Positions 1-8,363 are shown, counted from the first letter of the stretch. The stretch: 64,000 nucleotides of DNA from Microbulbifer elongatus (GCF_021165935.1 NZ_CP088953.1:558001-622000), one strand, 5' to 3'. Numbers and translations are program-made. Notes: generated from the sequence alone by a model not told the origin.

Positions 1-179
1 AGTGAGTTGAATTGTTTATCAGAGAGGCGATGGAGCTGGCGCCGCCAGTTATAGATCTGACCCGGGTGAATCCCCAGCTCACGCGCGACCTCAGCGGCCG
101 TTACGCCCTCTTGATCGCTACGACGAACCGCCTCTCGACGGAACTCTTCCGTATATGCTGCAACCTTCTTCTTACCCAT
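1..179 (-). CDS. IS3-family transposase OrfA, N-terminal part
   Basis: About 59 codons are visible, starting MGKKKVAAYTEEFRREAVRR. The segment matches the HTH_Tnp_1 helix-turn-helix of IS3/IS911 OrfA proteins: a basic start, then an E-F-R-R-E-A-V helix, then A-E-V-A-R-E-L-G-I-H and Y-N-W-R as the recognition helix. OrfA binds the IS ends and is normally fused to the OrfB integrase domain by frameshifting. The gene is truncated by the window edge, so its integrity cannot be judged. Confidence 0.85.
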   Translation of the reverse strand, partial: MGKKKVAAYTEEFRREAVRRSDQEGVTAAEVARELGIHPGQIYNWRRQLHRLSDKQFNS

Positions 180-242
180 GGTACACCTCCGTGTTAGGCC
201 GAAACCTAACTATACAGGGTGTCCACTTTCTATGGGTAACAC
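1..242 (-). mobile_element. IS3-family insertion sequence, 5' end only (cut by window edge)
   Basis: The left 240 bases hold the start of an IS3/IS911-type element read leftward: the first codons of OrfA, then upstream a stretch reading, on the minus strand, TGTTACCCATAGAAAGTGGA, which resembles IS3-family terminal repeats ending in TG. The outer end is placed near 242, seven bases before the first attC site. The other end, OrfB and any target duplication lie outside the window, so the boundary is approximate. Confidence 0.75.
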
Positions 243-249
243 TGAAACA

Positions 250-363
250 TAACGCCGCAATCAGCCGCGGCTTACTTTGTGTGCTTTTTGCACGAAAACG
301 GGAGCGTAGCGACCGTGCAAAAAGCGCACAAGGTAAGACGTCGGCTGCATTGCTTTGTTAACC
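250..363 (-). other. attC site 1
   Basis: It runs from TAACGCC to GTTAACC, with inner arms around 264-285 and 320-345 that are mutually complementary. It closes the cassette whose gene reads 871 to 368. The IS3 element lies immediately to its left. Confidence 0.85.
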
Positions 364-367
364 GCCT

Positions 368-871
368 TCATTGGGACGATGGTGCGATTTTTAGGTATTT
401 CGACATTGGTAACCTCGCCCACTCATATTCATGCTCAATGTAACCAATAGAAAACAAAGTAACTATCAATAAAAAAGAAGCCAAAACTCGAAAGAAAAAC
501 AGGCGAAACTTACTTGACCAATCGTGCCTCGCCTCTAATTTTAGCTCTCTCTTTTTTAACTCAACCTTTCTTGTCTCTTCTGCGTTGAAATTTTCAAATG
601 AATCAAAATATCGGGAAAATTTTATAAGGCAGTTCTCAACTTCTTCCTTGAGGCTCCAGAGCTCTTCTTTACTTTGCGAATTCAAAACTGTATTTTTAAT
701 ATCTTCGAGAAAAGCTCTATCAATTTTTCCAAGTTCTTCCTCAAAATCTTCCCTACGCTCTTGCCTAGTTCGGTTATCTTGCTTTCTTAAATGTGGGAAG
801 TCCAAACTCTTATCACTGAATGTTTTCAGTGCGTTTGGAATTCCGGAAAACGCTTCGAAGTTATTACTCAT
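368..871 (-). CDS. Cassette-encoded hypothetical membrane-anchored coiled-coil protein
   Basis: The 167-residue protein has no family I recognise. Residues 30-115 are highly charged, rich in E, K and R with heptad-like spacing, and are predicted to form coiled coil. One hydrophobic segment follows at about residues 124-146 (LFFFRVLASFLLIVTLFSIG), leaving a short C-terminal tail, so a tail-proximal membrane anchor is likely. The gene fills the cassette between attC 1 and attC 2 and reads in the normal direction. There is no strong ribosome binding site at the ATG, as is common for cassettes. Function is unknown. Confidence 0.7.
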   Translation of the reverse strand: MSNNFEAFSGIPNALKTFSDKSLDFPHLRKQDNRTRQERREDFEEELGKIDRAFLEDIKNTVLNSQSKEELWSLKEEVENCLIKFSRYFDSFENFNAEETRKVELKKRELKLEARHDWSSKFRLFFFRVLASFLLIVTLFSIGYIEHEYEWARLPMSKYLKIAPSSQ

Positions 872-895
872 ATCAATTTCCGCTCATTTCGCGGT

Positions 896-1012
896 TAACG
901 CCCAGCGCAGGCGCAGCCAGCGCGGAGCGCATTTTGTGTTAATGTTTGAGCGCCAGCGAGTAACACAAAAGGTGCGTAGCGTTGGCTGTCGCTCTGCCGC
1001 TGATTGTTAAAT
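896..1012 (-). other. attC site 2 (type A)
   Basis: It runs from TAACGCC to GTTAAAT. It is practically identical to attC 5 (2564-2680) and attC 17 (11067-11183), although the cassettes they close are unrelated. Confidence 0.88.
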
Positions 1013-1016
1013 GCAT

Positions 1017-1045
1017 TTGCCACGAAAGGGCTATGCGCATAAACT
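1017..1045 (+). promoter_or_regulatory. Putative sigma-70 promoter of the ccdAB cassette
   Basis: TTGCCA at 1017-1022 and TAAACT at 1040-1045 are separated by 17 nt, just ahead of the antitoxin gene. Toxin-antitoxin cassettes in reverse orientation must carry their own promoter. CcdA probably represses here, but no operator repeat is obvious to me. Confidence 0.5.
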
Positions 1046-1075
1046 ATGCACATGACCAATGCGAGGACTGTGACC

Positions 1076-1321
1076 ATGAAGTCAATTTATGACCATTCAG
1101 CGGCCAAGAAACCTACAAACCTTAGCCTAAACAAAGACTTACTCACTAAGGCAAAGCAGCTAAATATCAACCTTTCCGCAACGCTTGAGAAGGCTTTGGC
1201 TGTCGAGGTCAGTAAACGACAGGCTGAAGAATGGCTAAAAGCCAATCATAAAGGCCTTGAAGCCTGCAATGAGTTCGTGGAAAAGAACGGCCTTTTCTCT
1301 GACGCATTCAGGGATTTCTAG
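1076..1321 (+). CDS. ccdA: CcdA-like antitoxin
   Basis: The 81-residue protein looks like CcdA. It has a ribbon-helix-helix N-terminus (AKKPTNLSLNKDLLTKAKQL) and a C-terminal toxin-wrapping tail ending EFVEKNGLFSDAFRDF, the typical E-x-N-G-x-F-x-D-x-F-R motif. I chose the ATG at 1076 because a GAGG lies about 9 nt upstream; an earlier in-frame ATG at 1046 would add ten residues. The stop codon TAG shares its G with the GTG start of the toxin gene, so translation is coupled. CcdA neutralises the gyrase poison CcdB and autorepresses the operon. It is the only cassette operon reading rightward, which is common for toxin-antitoxin cassettes. Confidence 0.9.
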   Translation: MKSIYDHSAAKKPTNLSLNKDLLTKAKQLNINLSATLEKALAVEVSKRQAEEWLKANHKGLEACNEFVEKNGLFSDAFRDF

Positions 1322-1638
1322 TGAGCCAGTTTACCCTCTACGAAAACACAGATAAAACCACCAGAAAGGCCTATCCATATTTTTTGGATGTGCAAACTGA
1401 CCTAATCTCTGTACTGAACTCCAGAATCGTGATTCCGGTAATTCCCGCTCAGAATCTGGAGAGAGAAGCGCCAGATCGTTTGTGCCCAATTTTTCAAATT
1501 GATAGCAACGAGTACGCACTACTTACACATCAGCTAACCAGTGCTCCGGCATCAATTTTGAAGCGCCCCGTCGAAAACCTAGAAACCTTTCGCGATGAAA
1601 TTATAAACGCCATAGATTTTCTGATTACTGGCATTTAA
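1321..1638 (+). CDS. ccdB: CcdB-like gyrase-poison toxin
   Basis: The protein has 105 residues, about the usual CcdB length (101). It begins SQFTLYENTDKTTRKAYPYF and has the family pattern of LDVQTDLIS, then RIVIPVIP, and the C-terminal FRDEIINAIDFLITGI, where CcdB of plasmid F ends in W-G-I. CcdB traps DNA gyrase on DNA. The last residues are I-T-G-I, so the tryptophan important for F-plasmid CcdB is replaced by threonine and potency could differ. Start GTG at 1321; the stop codon TAA lies inside attC 3. Confidence 0.88.
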   Translation: MSQFTLYENTDKTTRKAYPYFLDVQTDLISVLNSRIVIPVIPAQNLEREAPDRLCPIFQIDSNEYALLTHQLTSAPASILKRPVENLETFRDEIINAIDFLITGI

Positions 1639-1776
1639 CGCCCGCAACAGGGGCGACCAATGCTGTGTACGTTTTGTGCGAAAATGGGAGCGCAGCGACC
1701 CGCACAAAATGTGCACAGTGTTGGGCGTCCCGCGAAGGCCCGAAGGGCCGGAGCATTCTGCTTGCGTTTGTTAAGT
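1636..1776 (-). other. attC site 3 (type B)
   Basis: It runs from TAACGCC to GTTAAGT and is near-identical to attC 4 and attC 7. A GC-rich inner hairpin (GGCCCGAAGGGCC, 1737-1749) forms one side of the folded site. Confidence 0.88.
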
Positions 1777-2082
1777 GGCATTGGCACAGGACTCTAATGC
1801 AGCCTTGATGACTGCTGTATGCCAGGCCATGCCAGCAATATGCTCACAACCTCCAACAGCCGCATTTCCTAAGTCGCTAGTTTCGCAGTATTGATAAACT
1901 CGAATTTGATAGTCATCAAGGTATTTATCGAAGCACTGCTTCTTTGAGCCAGCTAACTCATTGACTCGCTCCTGGATAATGGCATTTTCCTGAACCGAAT
2001 ACTCCCCGAAAGGTATTCTCGGATCTTCCGCTCCAAAAGCGGGGAACACGAAAACCATAAGGGCCAGCGGAGTTTTTCTCAT
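1771..2082 (-). CDS. Cassette-encoded small secreted protein, hypothetical
   Basis: Using the ATG at 2082, the protein has 103 residues and begins with a signal peptide (MRKTPLALMVFVFPAFGAED, probable cleavage after FGA). The mature part has four cysteines (KKQCFDK, YQYCETS, GGCEHI, ESCANA), which would allow two disulfides in the periplasm. A GTG nine bases upstream is an alternative start. The stop codon TAA lies inside attC 3. I do not recognise the family. Confidence 0.65.
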   Translation of the reverse strand: MRKTPLALMVFVFPAFGAEDPRIPFGEYSVQENAIIQERVNELAGSKKQCFDKYLDDYQIRVYQYCETSDLGNAAVGGCEHIAGMAWHTAVIKAALESCANAT

Positions 2083-2092
2083 TATGGTCACT

Positions 2093-2233
2093 TAACGCCC
2101 GCAACAGGGGCGACCAATGCTATGCACATTTTGTGCGAAACTGGGAGCGCAGCGACGCGCACAAAATGCGCATAGCGTTGGGCGTCCCGCGGAGGCCCGA
2201 AGGGCCGGAGCATCCTGCTTGCGTTTGTTAAGC
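2093..2233 (-). other. attC site 4 (type B)
   Basis: It runs from TAACGCC to GTTAAGC and is near-identical to attC 3 and attC 7. It supplies the stop codon of the gene to its right. Confidence 0.88.
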
Positions 2234-2551
2234 ATTTGCTTCTGCGATCCAGCTAGTGAACCACTCTACCGGAAGCCTGACAGACTCAAAGTTTATTACT
2301 TGAAGCTCCTCATGTGAGTACGTATTGACTAAATAGAGGTCCCATTGGGTCTCTACATCAGCCAAAATCGGCATGATGATTTCAATTTCATTTGGAGCAT
2401 CAATATCACAATACTCATTCCAGAAATTCTCGCACCACTCAACAATCTGCTTATGCGAATACGGAGAACCATCTGGATTGGCACCATATTTCAGCAGAGA
2501 AAGAAAATTCTCTTTGTTGAACGGCAGATTTATAGGTGTACTACGTTCCAT
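2228..2551 (-). CDS. Cassette-encoded hypothetical protein
   Basis: The 107-residue acidic, tryptophan-rich cytosolic protein has WCENFWNEYCDI around residue 39 and VEWFTSWI near the C-terminus. No membrane segment or signal peptide is visible. Its composition resembles small immunity or colicin-E2-tolerance-like proteins, but I cannot assign a family. The stop codon is within attC 4 and the start lies 13 nt from attC 5, so the gene fills its cassette. Confidence 0.65.
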   Translation of the reverse strand: MERSTPINLPFNKENFLSLLKYGANPDGSPYSHKQIVEWCENFWNEYCDIDAPNEIEIIMPILADVETQWDLYLVNTYSHEELQVINFESVRLPVEWFTSWIAEANA

Positions 2552-2563
2552 GCTTCGGATGCT

Positions 2564-2680
2564 TAACGCCCAGCGCAGGCGCAGCCAGCGCGGAGCGCAT
2601 TTTGTGTTAATGTTTGAGCGCCAGCGAGTAACACAAAAGGTGCGTAGCGTTGGCTGTCGCTCTGCCGCTGATTGTTATGC
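2564..2680 (-). other. attC site 5 (type A)
   Basis: It runs from TAACGCC to GTTATGC and is a near-perfect copy of attC 2 and attC 17. The IS30-family element lies between this site and the cassette gene it belongs to. Confidence 0.88.
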
Positions 2681-2689
2681 ACCCCGGAT

Positions 2690-3769
2690 TCATATACTAA
2701 CCGCGACACATTACCTAAAACTGGAGGTGATCTGCGATACTAGGGGCATTTTACTCCCGCCAAGAAGTGAATTGCACCAATGAAGTATCAACAGATCACC
2801 AGAGAAGAAAGATACACGATTGCGGCCTATCGTGCACAAGGTCTTTCCGTCAGCCATATTGCCGAGTTGACTGGACGCCACAGGAGTACTCTCTATAGGG
2901 AGTTCCAACGTAACAGCTGCCACCGAACAGATGGCGGTTATAGACCGAGCAAGGCCGACAGTCGTACTCGAGGGCGACGTAGACGATCACGTCGTAATAG
3001 GCACTACTCTGAACGCCACTTTAAACTTGTGCGAGCGTTACTTCGGAAAAAGTACAGCCCAGAGCAAATAGTCGGTTATATACGCAGACATAAATTGATG
3101 AAACACCGGTTAAGCCACGAAACTATCTACCAGTATATCTGGAGAAATAAGAAGAATGGCGGCAATTTATGGACGCATTTACGCCAAGCCTCAAAGCAGC
3201 GTCGAAAGCGCTACAAAGCCTATGACAGCAGGGGGCGACTTGCGGATAAACGGCACATCACAGACCGACCTAAAAGTGTTGAGGGCAGGCGTTACAAGGG
3301 CCATTGGGAAATTGACACTGTTCACGGCCGGGGCAGCAACCACTGCATTGTTACATTGCTGGAGCGTAAAACGGGGTTTGTCATGATTGGAAAGCTCAAA
3401 AATAAATCAACCTATGAGCTGAACAAAAAAACTGTACGGTTAATTAACCGTGATCCGAGAAATATTAAAACTATAACCGCTGACAATGGTACTGAATTCC
3501 ACCAATATAAGAAGATTGAAGACTGCTGTGCAGTAAAATTCTATTTTGCCACCCCGTACCACTCCTGGGAGCGAGGAAGCAATGAGCATGTCAATGGATT
3601 AATCAGACAATATCTTCCGAAGAATCAAAGCATGGAAGACATTACGCAGCAGCAATGTGACGCTATTGCAATGAAATTAAATAGCCGCCCCAGAAAACGG
3701 TTCGGCTACAAAACCCCAGAAGAGATGTACTATGGAAGATAACAGTTATTGTCGCGGTTCAAACTTGAT
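2690..3769 (+). mobile_element. IS30-family insertion sequence
   Basis: A complete IS30-type transposase gene is flanked by short inverted repeats: AACCGCGACA at 2699-2708 and its complement TGTCGCGGTT at 3750-3759, each lying some 10 bp inside the probable ends. The element separates attC 5 from the DUF2442 gene, which otherwise would abut it. Outer limits and target duplication (2-3 bp in this family) could not be fixed. Confidence 0.8.
2780..3742 (+). CDS. IS30-family transposase
   Basis: The 320-residue length is normal for the family. An N-terminal helix-turn-helix (ITREERYTIAAYRAQGLSVS, then I-A-x-x-T-G-R-H-R-S-T-L-Y-R-E) precedes a DDE integrase core with D179 in WEIDTVHG, D235 in TADNGTEF and E269 in ERGSNEHVNG, the D-D-(33)-E spacing of IS30. 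The C-terminal RPRKRFGYKTPEE is also characteristic. No frameshift is visible, so the element may be active. Confidence 0.95.
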   Translation: MKYQQITREERYTIAAYRAQGLSVSHIAELTGRHRSTLYREFQRNSCHRTDGGYRPSKADSRTRGRRRRSRRNRHYSERHFKLVRALLRKKYSPEQIVGYIRRHKLMKHRLSHETIYQYIWRNKKNGGNLWTHLRQASKQRRKRYKAYDSRGRLADKRHITDRPKSVEGRRYKGHWEIDTVHGRGSNHCIVTLLERKTGFVMIGKLKNKSTYELNKKTVRLINRDPRNIKTITADNGTEFHQYKKIEDCCAVKFYFATPYHSWERGSNEHVNGLIRQYLPKNQSMEDITQQQCDAIAMKLNSRPRKRFGYKTPEEMYYGR

Positions 3770-3770
3770 A

Positions 3771-4028
3771 CTAGGCACTTCGGAGTATTTTGTTAGCGTA
3801 GAGATCCTCTACAGGGAAAATCATTGTGTAATCATCCCAATTTAGGTTCCCATCCACTATCTCATACTCAAGAAACTTTCTTTCAGACTTATACTGTTCA
3901 TAGTCTGGATGACCCACAGAAAATATGAATGGTGCAAAATCTACGATCTGCTTGTGGCCATCATTGAAAGTTATTTCAAGAATGTGAGATTTTAGGTGAC
4001 GGACAGACTCAACCAAAATTTCTGACAT
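3771..4028 (-). CDS. DUF2442 family protein (partner of DUF4160)
   Basis: The 85-residue protein has the DUF2442 pattern: V-x-x-V-x-x-L early, ILEITFNDGHKQIVDFAPFI in the middle and a closing DGNLNWDD. It overlaps the upstream DUF4160 gene by 20 nt, so the two are co-translated. The pair recurs in many bacterial genomes and has been suspected of being toxin-antitoxin-like; no activity is established to my knowledge. The TAG stop falls right at the end of the IS30 element, so the last residues (LRSA) may be altered by the insertion. Confidence 0.8.
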   Translation of the reverse strand: MSEILVESVRHLKSHILEITFNDGHKQIVDFAPFIFSVGHPDYEQYKSERKFLEYEIVDGNLNWDDYTMIFPVEDLYANKILRSA

Positions 4029-4326
4029 TTTTAACTCTCTGCGTGATTACTTTAGGAGCAATAGGCTGCTTTCTCACGAAGTATGAAACCCACTTCTCAA
4101 CGATTTCATCAGCATATACGTTGACAAATTCTTCAAACTCTTTTCTCTTCTTAGGATCTAAACCCTGCCCTTTATCCTTGATGATAATCTTGCTGATTTT
4201 TCCGTGGAAGAAATGAATTTCTGCCTTACTTTCTTTTCCTTCATATTTTGCATGGACGTGAATAGGCTCATGCTCATTGCTATAGAAGAAAAGAGTAATT
4301 CCGAGGTATTGATATAGTTTTGGCAT
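4009..4326 (-). CDS. DUF4160 family protein
   Basis: The 105-residue protein begins MPKLYQYLGITLFFYSNEHE and continues P-I-H-V-H-A-K-Y, the hallmark DUF4160 start (M-P-x-I, G-I-x-I-x-x-Y, D/E-H-x-P-x-H-x-H). The paired histidines suggest a metal or nucleic-acid site. The ATG at 4326 is chosen because AAGGAG lies six bases upstream. The basic C-terminus (ITQRVKNVRNFG) overlaps the DUF2442 start. Confidence 0.82.
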   Translation of the reverse strand: MPKLYQYLGITLFFYSNEHEPIHVHAKYEGKESKAEIHFFHGKISKIIIKDKGQGLDPKKRKEFEEFVNVYADEIVEKWVSYFVRKQPIAPKVITQRVKNVRNFG

Positions 4327-4360
4327 CACATTCTCCTTGTGAAGTTTCTACTTGATTGCA

Positions 4361-4432
4361 TAACGCCGCAAGCAAAGGCGAGCTATAGCGAGTCCAGCGC
4401 CGAAGGCGCGATTTTGGCTTGCTTTGTTATGC
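4361..4432 (-). other. attC site 6 (short type)
   Basis: This is the shortest site here, 72 bp, from TAACGCC to GTTATGC. The arms GCAAGCAAAG and CTTGCTTTG and the inner hairpin GCGCCGAAGGCGC give a compact fold like classic 60-70 bp attC sites. Confidence 0.85.
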
Positions 4433-4807
4433 ATTTTTATGCTCCAAGTTATTTATTACTTTCTCGTACAGCTCTACCAGGTAAGTTATTGGTAATGAGG
4501 TCAGAAATACAACACCACCCTCAATATCGAAACTAATTCTGGCTTGGCCTCCAACCAATTTTATTCTTGCAGAACAGTCATCCGTTGTGGGCCCAAGATT
4601 AAGAAAGAATGCATCTTCATTGATCCGACGATTCCTTAATTCTTCAAGCTCGTTCTTCATAGAACATATAAACTGAGGCACATATGCCATTCGATCAACT
4701 GGTGTGAGAGAAACGTCTTTATAGAATATTCCCACATCCCTTAACTGCTCATGATCGTTAGTTCCCATTACAAAATGTAAACTGTCTTTTTGACCAATTA
4801 CTTTCAT
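4427..4807 (-). CDS. Cassette-encoded hypothetical protein
   Basis: I start at the ATG at 4807 (MKVIGQKDSLHFVMGTNDHE); an in-frame TTG at 4834 lies inside attC 7 and is less likely. The 126-residue soluble protein has alternating hydrophobic residues suggesting beta structure (ARISFDIEGGVVFLTSLPIT) and a C-terminal helix. No signal peptide, membrane span or known motif is seen. The stop codon is inside attC 6. Confidence 0.65.
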   Translation of the reverse strand: MKVIGQKDSLHFVMGTNDHEQLRDVGIFYKDVSLTPVDRMAYVPQFICSMKNELEELRNRRINEDAFFLNLGPTTDDCSARIKLVGGQARISFDIEGGVVFLTSLPITYLVELYEKVINNLEHKNA

Positions 4808-4822
4808 ACGTTTAGTGATGCA

Positions 4823-4963
4823 TAACGCCCGCAACAGGGGCGACCAATGCTATGCACGTTTTGTGCGAAACTGGGAGCGCAGCGACCCGCACAAAACGTG
4901 CATAGCGTTGGGCGTCCCGCGGAGGCCCGAAGGGCCGGAGCATCCTGCTTGCGTTTGTTAAGT
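4823..4963 (-). other. attC site 7 (type B)
   Basis: It runs from TAACGCC to GTTAAGT and is near-identical to attC 3 and attC 4. The arms GCACGTTTTGTGCG and CGCACAAAACGTGC pair perfectly. Confidence 0.88.
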
Positions 4964-5398
4964 GTTGTACGTGTAGAAGTGCCACGTGCTCTTGCCGGTG
5001 TCGATTGAATCATAGAGTTTTTGAGCCACCTCATTATCTGGAGATGTCACCCATTGCAGCCTTGCCGCACCGTTTTCTTTTGCGAAATCTCGACAATGCT
5101 CAATGAGCTTCCGGCCAATACCATTACCTCGACTACCTGGCGACGTATACAGATCATTCAATATAGCGATCTTTGACGTTATTGTTGAGGTATACGTGAA
5201 ATATACGGTAGCAAAACTAACCACTTTTTCTTCTTCGCGAAATAGAAACTGGCGGCCAAGCTCTGAAGATCCAGTGAATCTTGAAAAGAACTTAAAATTC
5301 TTTTCATCACAAACGCCCTGAACTTTATAGAACTCCTGATATGCCCGTATAAGCGGCAAAACTTCTTCCAAATTTTCTTCTGAAACTTGCTCAATCAC
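4958..5398 (-). CDS. GNAT-family N-acetyltransferase (cassette)
   Basis: The GNAT fold is clear: motif A is AILNDLYTSPGSRGNGIGRK (the R/Q-x-x-G-x-G/A acetyl-CoA loop) followed by a helix with LIEHCRDFAKENG, and motif B has LQWVTSPDNEVAQKLYD. I prefer the GTG at 5398 (VIEQVSEENL) because AAGGA lies six bases upstream; a GTG at 5416 is also possible. The substrate is unknown; cassette GNATs act on small molecules, antibiotics or proteins. The stop codon is within attC 7. Confidence 0.85.
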   Translation of the reverse strand: MIEQVSEENLEEVLPLIRAYQEFYKVQGVCDEKNFKFFSRFTGSSELGRQFLFREEEKVVSFATVYFTYTSTITSKIAILNDLYTSPGSRGNGIGRKLIEHCRDFAKENGAARLQWVTSPDNEVAQKLYDSIDTGKSTWHFYTYNT

Positions 5399-5418
5399 GT
5401 TAATTCCTTGTGACACTT

Positions 5419-5558
5419 AACGCCCACGGCAGGGGCGGATTACCTTATGCGCGTTTTGCGCGATAATGGGAGCGAAGCGACCGCGCAAAACGTGTATAAG
5501 GTAAGCCGTCCCGCGGAGGCCCGAAGGGCCGGAGCTTCATTGCCCGTGTTTGTTAAGT
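5419..5558 (-). other. attC site 8 (type C)
   Basis: It runs from TAACGCC to GTTAAGT and is closely related to attC 15 (both contain GCCCACGGCAGGGGCGG). Long inner arms are present around 5448-5510. Confidence 0.87.
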
Positions 5559-5564
5559 GGGGGG

Positions 5565-5816
5565 CTAGCACCCGCCATCGCCGCCACCTCCACCGTCTCC
5601 CCCACCACCATTACCGCCGCCATCACCCCCGAAATACCCTCCGCTACTGGTACGTTGGTTGACACCAAATTTAACAATAAACCAGAGAATGCTAGATATG
5701 AGAAAGCCAGTAAAGATGATTGGTGCAAACACTGAATTGAATGAATAATTAGAGGACAGATCTATAAAGTGCCACGAACCTAAAAGGCCCGCCAGATTGA
5801 ATAAAAATGACTTCAT
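5565..5816 (-). CDS. Small membrane protein with glycine/aspartate-rich tail ending in cysteine
   Basis: Starting at the ATG at 5816, the protein has 83 residues: a hydrophobic N-terminal segment (MKSFLFNLAGLLGSWHF), a clear transmembrane span (APIIFTGFLISSILWFIVKF) and then a low-complexity tail of GGX repeats with D and N, finishing GGC. The gene reads in normal orientation between attC 8 and attC 9 and has CGGAGTA-like purines (AGGAGTACC) just upstream of the ATG. No function can be assigned. A glycine-rich tail with terminal Cys is unusual for a cassette. Confidence 0.7.
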   Translation of the reverse strand: MKSFLFNLAGLLGSWHFIDLSSNYSFNSVFAPIIFTGFLISSILWFIVKFGVNQRTSSGGYFGGDGGGNGGGGDGGGGGDGGC

Positions 5817-5835
5817 AGGTACTCCTTTACTCACT

Positions 5836-5970
5836 TAACGCCGCCGGCAGGGGCAGCTTACCTTGTGCGCGTTTTGCGCGAAAATGGGAGCGCAGCGACC
5901 CGCGTAAAACGTGCGCAAGGTAAGCTGTCCCGCGGAGGGCCGCAGGCCCAGAGCAAATTGCCCGGCCTTG
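5836..5970 (-). other. attC site 9, left part (interrupted by IS110-family element)
   Basis: It starts with TAACGCC and follows attC 14 closely to CCCGGCCTTG at 5970, where attC 14 continues TTATG. Here the sequence breaks into IS DNA; the missing end, TTAATG preceded by CTTG, appears at 7150-7159. The site is thus split at its core by the insertion. Confidence 0.82.
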
Positions 5971-7138
<1,168 letters not shown>

Positions 7139-7153
7139 CATCACAGTCGCTTG

Positions 7154-7369
7154 TTAATGTTTGATGACCTGAAAGCAATTTAATACTGAACAATGCCACC
7201 AAACCCAACGCCCCGAAAAACTAACATACTGCGAGTGGCACGATTGGCTGTACCATGCCACGCTTTCCCTGGAGCGGCTTACACGCCCAAAAGGAAAACC
7301 CCTCTGAACTCCTTCCGCCGCCAGCGCTAACCTTAACGAAGGGAAGCCACTGAAGCCTCTAAAAATCAA
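7154..7369 (-). CDS. Doubtful cassette ORF, 71 residues
   Basis: An open frame from a TTG at 7369 ends at TAA within the restored attC 9 (7154-7156), the same stop placement used by most cassettes here. It would encode an aromatic- and serine-rich, tryptophan-rich peptide (SVAWYSQSCHSQY, RWVWWHC) with no recognisable fold. The composition is unlike a normal soluble protein and there is no convincing ribosome binding site, so it may be noncoding. The remaining 7370-7474 contains nothing I can identify. Confidence 0.25.
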   Translation of the reverse strand: MIFRGFSGFPSLRLALAAEGVQRGFPFGRVSRSRESVAWYSQSCHSQYVSFSGRWVWWHCSVLNCFQVIKH

Positions 7370-7474
7370 CCGTCAATCCCTGCTAGCGATACCGTTTCTA
7401 CAACGCTAGAGGTCGCCGAATCGCTCATCAAGTAAGCTGAACTTTTTAGGCGGCGGCGTGATGAACCTGAACAT

Positions 7475-7582
7475 TAACGCCGCTATAAATTGCGGCTTTG
7501 GAGTTGGTTGTTTTGTGGTAGCGTAGCGTAAAACCACAAAACAAGCGACGGAAAAGCCGTCAATTTGATAGCTTTGTTAACT
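7475..7582 (-). other. attC site 10
   Basis: It runs from TAACGCC to GTTAACT. The arms GTTGTTTTGTGGT (7514-7526) and ACCACAAAACAAG (7533-7545) are nearly complementary. Confidence 0.85.
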
Positions 7583-7969
7583 GCTGAGCTTGGATGCACT
7601 TTTAACCTCCAAAATGAATGAATTTGCGGTTATGAACCACTCGTACCACGGTACGGTTTGTTTAAAACCATCGAAAGAAAACACACCATCTATGAAATGT
7701 GCATGCATGATTTCATCCAATGGAAACTCCGGCTCAGGGTGCTCCTTTGCCGCCTTATCATCATCCCAATACGTAGCTCTTTCTGCGGTTACTCCGAAAA
7801 TTTCTAGTATTGCTTCGTCAACTCTCCAGTCTTGACCATCAGAACCTGGATGCTCTTTAGAAATAAAAGCACCTTTTATCTCTAAAATCACAGATTCAGA
7901 TTGACGCTCTATCTTTTCAATTGATGCGTCATGAAATCCTAGCTTGTCAAAATCGGTACTCAATTTCAT
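7577..7969 (-). CDS. Cassette-encoded hypothetical protein
   Basis: The 130-residue acidic protein contains LGFHDASIEKIERQSESVIL near the start, a beta-hairpin-like pattern (F-H-D-A-x-I-x-x-I) that recurs in several families of small immunity-like proteins, then AFISKEHP and a late MHAHFIDGVFSFDGF. I cannot name the family with confidence. The stop codon is within attC 10, and the start lies 8 nt from attC 11. Confidence 0.65.
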   Translation of the reverse strand: MKLSTDFDKLGFHDASIEKIERQSESVILEIKGAFISKEHPGSDGQDWRVDEAILEIFGVTAERATYWDDDKAAKEHPEPEFPLDEIMHAHFIDGVFSFDGFKQTVPWYEWFITANSFILEVKSASKLSS

Positions 7970-7976
7970 AGGCAGT

Positions 7977-8077
7977 TAACGAATTAGATATGCGTCGCCG
8001 TTAATAAAATTGGCGGCGCCTTTGCGCAAGCAAAGGTGGTGACAATTTTTAGGCGACGCATCATCGGGTTGTTATGA
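7977..8077 (-). other. attC site 11
   Basis: It runs from TAACGAA to GTTATGA; arms ATGCGTCGCC (7990-7999) and GGCGACGCAT (8052-8061) are perfectly complementary, with an inner GGCGGCGCC and a TTTGCGCAAGCAAA hairpin. It is identical to attC 16. Confidence 0.88.
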
Positions 8078-8285
8078 GTCGCTCGTGGCACGATGTCTGA
8101 ATTCTCTAAATAACCTGTTTGAGCTTCAGTCTATCATGCTACGGAGGAAGGAGCTGCCAGAGCTAGATTCGCGGCCTTGCTTCGATGCATCTGCGGCGCC
8201 GCATCAACTTCGTTATGCGAGCGACGCTGAAGCTTCGAAGCCTACACGAAAGACGAATCGTTGACTACGGATTTTCCCGCCAATA

Positions 8286-8301
8286 CTGTATTTTTATACA
8301 G
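8286..8301 (-). promoter_or_regulatory. LexA (SOS) box in ORF-less cassette, copy 1
   Basis: CTGTATTTTTATACAG is CTG-N10-CAG with an AT-rich middle, the gammaproteobacterial SOS-box consensus, and the context TACTGTA...TACAGCA extends the match. On the minus strand a TATAAA lies inside the box and could be a -10 for leftward transcription toward the gene at 7577-7969. No good -35 is visible. Confidence 0.65.
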
Positions 8302-8363
8302 CACCCTATAGCACCCAGTTTTTGTTTATTTTTGGCTCGCACAAACTAGAGCGAGCGAGCTCA

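Noticed and set aside
2736..3775. GATACTAGG at both ends of the IS30 element as a target duplication
   Set aside because: The left copy lies inside the element, past its inverted repeat, and nine bases is too long for the 2-3 bp duplications of this family.
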